DNA of 64,000 nucleotides from Frigoribacterium sp. ACAM 257. Its GTDB lineage: Bacteria > Actinomycetota > Actinomycetes > Actinomycetales > Microbacteriaceae. The notes below the pieces were generated by a model. The model was not told where the DNA came from. It searched no databases and worked only from the letters and a program-made list of their open reading frames with translations. Of this stretch, positions 60,191 through 64,000 are shown piece by piece (the first letter of the stretch is position 1; every line of letters starts with the position of its first letter). Where the stretch lies: assembly GCF_007954365.1 (NCBI RefSeq), contig NZ_VOLO01000001.1, positions 868,001-932,000 of the forward strand, written 5' to 3'. The position numbers were made by a program, and so were the translations under genes.

Positions 60191-61227
60191 CCGCCGGGCT
60201 GTCAGGCGTACCGGCTCTGGTCGTGACCGACGACCCCCAGCACGGCGTCACGGCCCTCGCCCGCCGCATCGCCGACGCGGTCGCCCGTCGCACCCGGCGC
60301 GACCTCGTGGTCTCGCCGGCCGAGCTGACCGGGCCGACGCCGCCCGCCTCGGCCCACCTGCACTTCACCGACCGGCTGTGGGCGTCGTCGCCGGAGGACG
60401 CCGCCGACCGCCTCGTCGACCTGGCGGGCCGGGTCGCGCTCACGGTCACCCTGCACGACCTGCCGCAGCCGTCCGACGGCGAGCGCAACCTCGTCCGGCG
60501 CGGCCACTGCTACCGGCGGGTGGTCGAGGCCGCGGCGGGCACGGTCGTCAACAGCGAGCACGAGGCGCTGCTGCTCGCCGAGCACACGACCGCTGCCGTA
60601 CGGCCTGCCGTCGTCCCCCTCCCCGTCGACCTCGCGGCGCCGCCCTCGGAGCGTCCCGCGCCCGACGGCACCGCAGCCGTCATCGGCTTCGTCTACCCGG
60701 GCAAGGGCCACGCGGAACTCGTCGACGCCGTCGCCCGGCTGCGGGGCCGCGGCGACGACCCGGCGGGGGCGCTGCGCGTCGTCGCCCTCGGCCGTGCCAG
60801 CGCGGGCCACGAGGCCGAGACCGACCAGCTCGTCGCGGACGCCGCCTCCCGCGCCGTCGTGCTCGACGTGACCGGGTACCTCGACGACGCGGTGCTCCTC
60901 GACCGCTGCCGTCGCGCCTCCGTGCCCGTCGCCGTGCACCGGCACGTCTCGGCGTCGGGCTCGATCGCGACCTGGATCGGCGCCGGGCGACGCCCGATCG
61001 TTCCGGACACGCGGTACTCCCGCGAGATGGCGGCGCTCCGGCCCGGCACCCTCACCCTGATCGACGACGATCCCGACGCCCTGGTCGACGCCGTCGCCCG
61101 GGCCGCGGCCGACCCGGACTCGACCTGGCTGGCCCCCGACGCCGTCACGACGCCCGGCATCGACGACGTCGCGGCCGCGTACCTCGAGTGGTGGGCCGGC
61201 CGCGAGCGCTCGGGGGCGACCTCGTGA
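60187..61227 (+). CDS. GT-B family glycosyltransferase, divergent
   Basis: 346 residues from GTG 60187. HLHFTDRLW, LTVTLHDLPQ, TVVNSEHEALLL and GFVYPGKGHAELVDAVARL match the GT4-type pattern, with SVPVAVHRHVSASGSIATWIGAGRRPIVPDT as the donor-site region; the E-x7-E motif is not clear, so specificity or even activity is uncertain. Coupled to both neighbours by GTGA overlaps. Confidence 0.8.
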   Translation: MTAGLSGVPALVVTDDPQHGVTALARRIADAVARRTRRDLVVSPAELTGPTPPASAHLHFTDRLWASSPEDAADRLVDLAGRVALTVTLHDLPQPSDGERNLVRRGHCYRRVVEAAAGTVVNSEHEALLLAEHTTAAVRPAVVPLPVDLAAPPSERPAPDGTAAVIGFVYPGKGHAELVDAVARLRGRGDDPAGALRVVALGRASAGHEAETDQLVADAASRAVVLDVTGYLDDAVLLDRCRRASVPVAVHRHVSASGSIATWIGAGRRPIVPDTRYSREMAALRPGTLTLIDDDPDALVDAVARAAADPDSTWLAPDAVTTPGIDDVAAAYLEWWAGRERSGATS

Positions 61228-62588
61228 CCGACGCGCGACGAGACGAGGAGGCGGGTGCGCTGTCCCCGAGGCGGCCCAGGGGAGTCCCCGGCAACCGCTG
61301 GGACCTGCTCGACGGCCTCGTCCCCGACCCGCTGCCGACCGTCTCCGTCGTCGTGGCCCACTACCGCCAGCAGGCAGAGCTGGACCGGACCCTCGCCGCT
61401 CTCGCGCGACAGGACCACCCGGCCGACCTGCTCGAGGTCGTCGTCGTCGACGACGGCTCGCCCGAGGCGCCCCGGGTGCCGGCCGGCGTGCGGCTGGTCG
61501 TCCAGGCCGACGAGGGCTTCCGGCTGTCCGCCGCCCGCAACCTCGGGGTGCGCTCGTCGACGGGCGAGGTGATCTGCTTCCTCGACGCTGACACGGCGCC
61601 CGAGCCCGGCTGGGTGACGGCCATGTCGAGGCTCCCTGCGCTCGCGTCGGAGGCCGTCGTCGTCGGGAGGCGCCGGCACGCCGACTTCACCGGCGTCGCC
61701 GTCGAGGCTCCCGTCGAGCAGGAGGGACCACGGCACGAGCTGCCCGCACCGCGCTGGCTCGACGACGCGTACCGGGGCAGCCGCGACCTGCTCGACGCCG
61801 ACGACCGCTCGTACCGACACGTCATAGGCGCCGTGCTCGCGTGCTCCCGTTCGTTCCTCGAGACCGTCGGCGGCTTCGACGAGGACTTCACGACCTACGG
61901 CGGCGAGGACTGGGAGTGGGCCTGGCGTGCCTGGCGCGGAGGCGCGCTGCTCGCCCACGAACCGGCCGCCGTCGCCTGGCACGACGGCCCGGACTGGGCC
62001 GGCCGCGACTCGGTCGACCGCCAGCGGCAGAAGAACGGCGAGACGCTCGTGCTCAGCGGCCTCGTCCCCGTCGAGGGCTCGCGTCCGCGAGGGCTGCGCG
62101 GGGCGACCCCCGACGTGCTGGTGCGGCTCGCCGCGGCGCCCTCGGCGGGCACCGCCTGGCTCTGCGTCGACACCGTCCTGGCCGCGCTGCCCGGCTCCGT
62201 CGTCGTGGTGCCCGACGAGCACCTGTCCGTCTTCGGCGCCGACGCCCGGGTCGTCGGCGCCTCGGCCGAGGCCGCCGCCCGGGCGGCGCGCACGGCGCGG
62301 GTGACCGTCGACCTGCCGGCCCCGGTGCGCGTCCGCGACGCCGCCCCCCTGCTCGAGGCGGTCTCCTCGATCGGCGTCGGGGTCCTCGGCACGGTCGAGG
62401 TGACTGACGACACGGCCGACCAGGGAGGGGGTGGCCCGGTGCTGCGCATCCGGTCGAGCCGGGCCGAGGCGCGCGCCCTCCTGCACGGGACCGAGGAACT
62501 CTTCGAGACCCGCAGTGGCCGAGCCCGGTGGTGCGAGCGGATCGAGGGCGAGCCCTCTCTCGCCGCCTACCTGGGCGGCTGGGGCTGA
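61224..62588 (+). CDS. Family-2 glycosyltransferase with extra C-terminal domain
   Basis: 454 residues from GTG 61224. GT-A core VSVVVAHYRQQAELDRTLAAL, VVVVDDGS, LSAARNLGV, FLDADTAPEPGW (Asp121, Asp123), and GGFDEDFTTYGGEDWEWAWR, the acceptor-side Glu-Asp motif. After about residue 290 there is a second region of about 160 residues (VLVRLAAAPSAGTAWLCVDTVLAALPG, VVVPDEHLSVFGADARVVGA) that I do not recognise. Last gene of the rightward glycan set. Confidence 0.9.
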   Translation: MTDARRDEEAGALSPRRPRGVPGNRWDLLDGLVPDPLPTVSVVVAHYRQQAELDRTLAALARQDHPADLLEVVVVDDGSPEAPRVPAGVRLVVQADEGFRLSAARNLGVRSSTGEVICFLDADTAPEPGWVTAMSRLPALASEAVVVGRRRHADFTGVAVEAPVEQEGPRHELPAPRWLDDAYRGSRDLLDADDRSYRHVIGAVLACSRSFLETVGGFDEDFTTYGGEDWEWAWRAWRGGALLAHEPAAVAWHDGPDWAGRDSVDRQRQKNGETLVLSGLVPVEGSRPRGLRGATPDVLVRLAAAPSAGTAWLCVDTVLAALPGSVVVVPDEHLSVFGADARVVGASAEAAARAARTARVTVDLPAPVRVRDAAPLLEAVSSIGVGVLGTVEVTDDTADQGGGGPVLRIRSSRAEARALLHGTEELFETRSGRARWCERIEGEPSLAAYLGGWG

Positions 62589-62610
62589 GAGCACGCGTCA
62601 CCCCGTGATA

Positions 62611-62648
62611 GCGACAAGGCGACGCAGCCTTCTCCGTCGTCTTGTCGC
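62611..62648 (+). terminator. Terminator of the rightward glycan operon
   Basis: 14-bp stem with one G-U pair (62611-62624 with 62635-62648), loop CAGCCTTCTC, 22 nt after the glycosyltransferase stop. Confidence 0.8.
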
Positions 62649-62826
62649 CTTCGCGGAGTTTCCCGGCGGTCGGCGGCCCGCGCGCCATCGACCGTTCACC
62701 CGCCCTCCACCCGACGCCCCCCGGCACGACGCCGGGCCTCCCTACCGTGCACGCAGGCCGACCGACGCCCCTCCGCGAGCTGATCCCCAGACGCGACCGG
62801 CGGCCGAGCTCCAGGAGGACCCACCC

Positions 62827-63960
62827 GTGATCGACAAGCGATACCTCGCCGCCGCCGCCGCCCTCGGCGCACTCGCCCTCGGCCTGACCGGCTGCTCGGC
62901 CTCCGCTGACGCGTCCGACGTGGCTGGCGCCTCCGGCACCGACGCCGCCACCGCGACCAGCGCCGCCGACCTGGGCGGCATGGACGCCCTCGTCGCCGCC
63001 GCCGAGGCGGAGGGCGAGCTGAACGTCATCGCCCTGCCCGACACGTGGGCCAACTACGGGAAGATCATCGACGCCTTCGAGGCCGAGTACGACATCACGG
63101 TCAACTCGGACAGCCCCGACGTGTCGAGCGCCGAGGAGATCACCGCGGCCCAGAACCTGGCGGGCCAGGACGGCGCCCCCGACGTCTTCGACCTCGGCTC
63201 GGCCGTCGCGCTGGCGAACACGGACCAGTTCGCGCCCTACAAGGTCACCACGTGGGACGACATCGCGGACGACCACAAGGACGCGGACGGCACCTGGGTC
63301 TACGACTACACCGGCCTGATGTCGGTCGGCTACGACGCGGACGCCGTCCCCGAGCCCACCAGCCTCGACGACCTGCTCGGCGACGACTACAAGGGGAAGA
63401 TCGCGATCAACGGCGACCCGACCCAGGCGGGCGCGGCCGCTGCCGCCGTCCAGTGGGCGGCCCTCCAGGACGGCGGCAGCGCGGACGACGTGCAGCCCGG
63501 CATCGACTTCTTCGGCCAGCTGGCGGACGCGGGCAACTTCCTGCCCACCGACCCGACCCCGGCGACCATCGCCTCGGGCGAGACCCCGGTCGTCTTCGAC
63601 TGGAGCTACAACAACCTCGCGGCCGCGGCCGACGCGGGCGGGCGTGACTGGAAGACCGCCGTGCTGCCCGGCACGGCCCTCGCCAGCTACTACAACCAGG
63701 CGATCAACGTGGACGCGCCGCACCCGGCCGCCGCGCGGCTCTGGCAGGAGTTCATCATGAGCGATACCGCGCAGAACCTGTACCTCGCCGCCGGCGCCTA
63801 CCCCGTCCGGCTGGCCGCGATGGTCGAGGCGGGCACCGTCGACCAGGACGCCCTCGACGCCGTGGGCGAGCAGCCCGAGGACACCGTGCAGCTGACGAGC
63901 GAGCAGACCGAGGCCGCCTCGGCCCTGCTCGCGCAGTCGTGGTCCGCGGCGATCGGCTGA
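62827..63960 (+). CDS. ABC transporter substrate-binding lipoprotein (spermidine/putrescine or iron type)
   Basis: 377 residues from GTG 62827, AGGAGG 8 nt upstream. Lipoprotein signal peptide with lipobox LTGC (Cys23), then a Ser/Thr/Ala linker and a periplasmic-binding-protein fold of the PotD/AfuA class: ELNVIALPDTWANYGKIIDAFEAEY, DVFDLGSAVA, WVYDYTGLMSVGYD, FDWSYNN, NQAINVDAPHPAAARLWQEF. The ligand is uncertain. The next gene starts 2 nt after the stop and probably encodes the permease. Confidence 0.92.
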   Translation: MIDKRYLAAAAALGALALGLTGCSASADASDVAGASGTDAATATSAADLGGMDALVAAAEAEGELNVIALPDTWANYGKIIDAFEAEYDITVNSDSPDVSSAEEITAAQNLAGQDGAPDVFDLGSAVALANTDQFAPYKVTTWDDIADDHKDADGTWVYDYTGLMSVGYDADAVPEPTSLDDLLGDDYKGKIAINGDPTQAGAAAAAVQWAALQDGGSADDVQPGIDFFGQLADAGNFLPTDPTPATIASGETPVVFDWSYNNLAAAADAGGRDWKTAVLPGTALASYYNQAINVDAPHPAAARLWQEFIMSDTAQNLYLAAGAYPVRLAAMVEAGTVDQDALDAVGEQPEDTVQLTSEQTEAASALLAQSWSAAIG

Positions 63961-63962
63961 TC

Positions 63963-64000
63963 GTGACCACCCTGGCGGAGACCGTCCCCCAGGCCTCCGT
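63963..64000 (+). CDS. Start of next gene, probably ABC transporter permease (cut by window edge)
   Basis: GTG 63963 opens a frame beginning VTTLAETVPQAS, 2 nt after the substrate-binding protein stop. Twelve codons are visible, too few to identify it; permease is inferred from position. Confidence 0.45.
   Translation, partial: MTTLAETVPQAS

Noticed and set aside
51784-64000. Integrated phage or integrative element
   Set aside because: No integrase, capsid, conjugation or replication gene, and I found no copy of the tRNA-Val 3' end to the right.

Overview
This is about 64 kb of a very GC-rich genome (strong G/C preference at third codon positions) from an actinobacterium, most likely a member of the Microbacteriaceae. 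The support is the actinobacterial gene content and order: sigA with a Lys/Ala-rich N-terminus, the dut-DUF3710-DUF3159 run, DUF4193/DUF3093, SepH, DUF4191, DUF3000, GlnR-type nitrogen operators, and a separate parE/parC pair near sigA. Many genes also look leaderless, with TAGnnT-type -10 boxes only 6-7 nt before the start codon. I cannot name the species.

Layout. 1-3.2 kb: end of a second glutamine synthetase and glnE. 3.2-8.6 kb: a 533-nt leader, then a processive family-2 glycosyltransferase, a membrane-anchored GH26-like glycosidase and a UDP-glucose/GDP-mannose dehydrogenase, which together form a candidate synthase-dependent exopolysaccharide operon. 8.7-18.6 kb: glnA, an RDD protein, DUF4191, a membrane pseudokinase, sucB, lpdA, pepA, a PAC2 protein. 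18.7-31.7 kb: MFS transporter, sigA, murT-gatD (GatD has lost its catalytic Cys and His), a small DUF7455 protein, parE and parC convergent, a phosphodiesterase, sepH, DUF4193. 31.7-49.4 kb: DUF3093, dut, DUF3710, DUF3159, acnA, dxs, a fatty-acid oxidation pair (hydrolase/dehydrogenase plus thiolase), rnd, DUF3000, an alpha/beta hydrolase, a RibD-like reductase, sufE, sseA, zapE. 49.6-50.9 kb: ammonium transporter.

From 51.2 kb on the region looks accessory. It starts with four tRNA genes and an unusual AT-richer 23-bp hairpin-repeat array, followed by about 0.7 kb without a convincing gene. Next come a zinc-type dehydrogenase, a manganese catalase behind a G-tract array, and two divergent, tightly overlapping sets of cytoplasmic glycan genes: four glycosyltransferases leftward, and a WcbI-like protein plus two glycosyltransferases rightward. 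It ends with an ABC-transporter lipoprotein and the first codons of the next gene.

How the genes work together. glnA, glnE and amt form a nitrogen-assimilation set; glnA and amt each carry a complete four-half-site GlnR operator. sigA, murT-gatD, parE/parC, sepH and dxs are housekeeping functions for transcription, cell wall, chromosome segregation, division and isoprenoids. sucB, lpdA, acnA and the fad genes serve the TCA cycle and beta-oxidation. The polysaccharide operon and the divergent glycan locus are the least characterised parts. The murT-gatD pair is the most interesting single observation, because Microbacteriaceae build B-type peptidoglycan, in which the alpha-carboxyl of D-Glu carries the cross-bridge rather than an amide.
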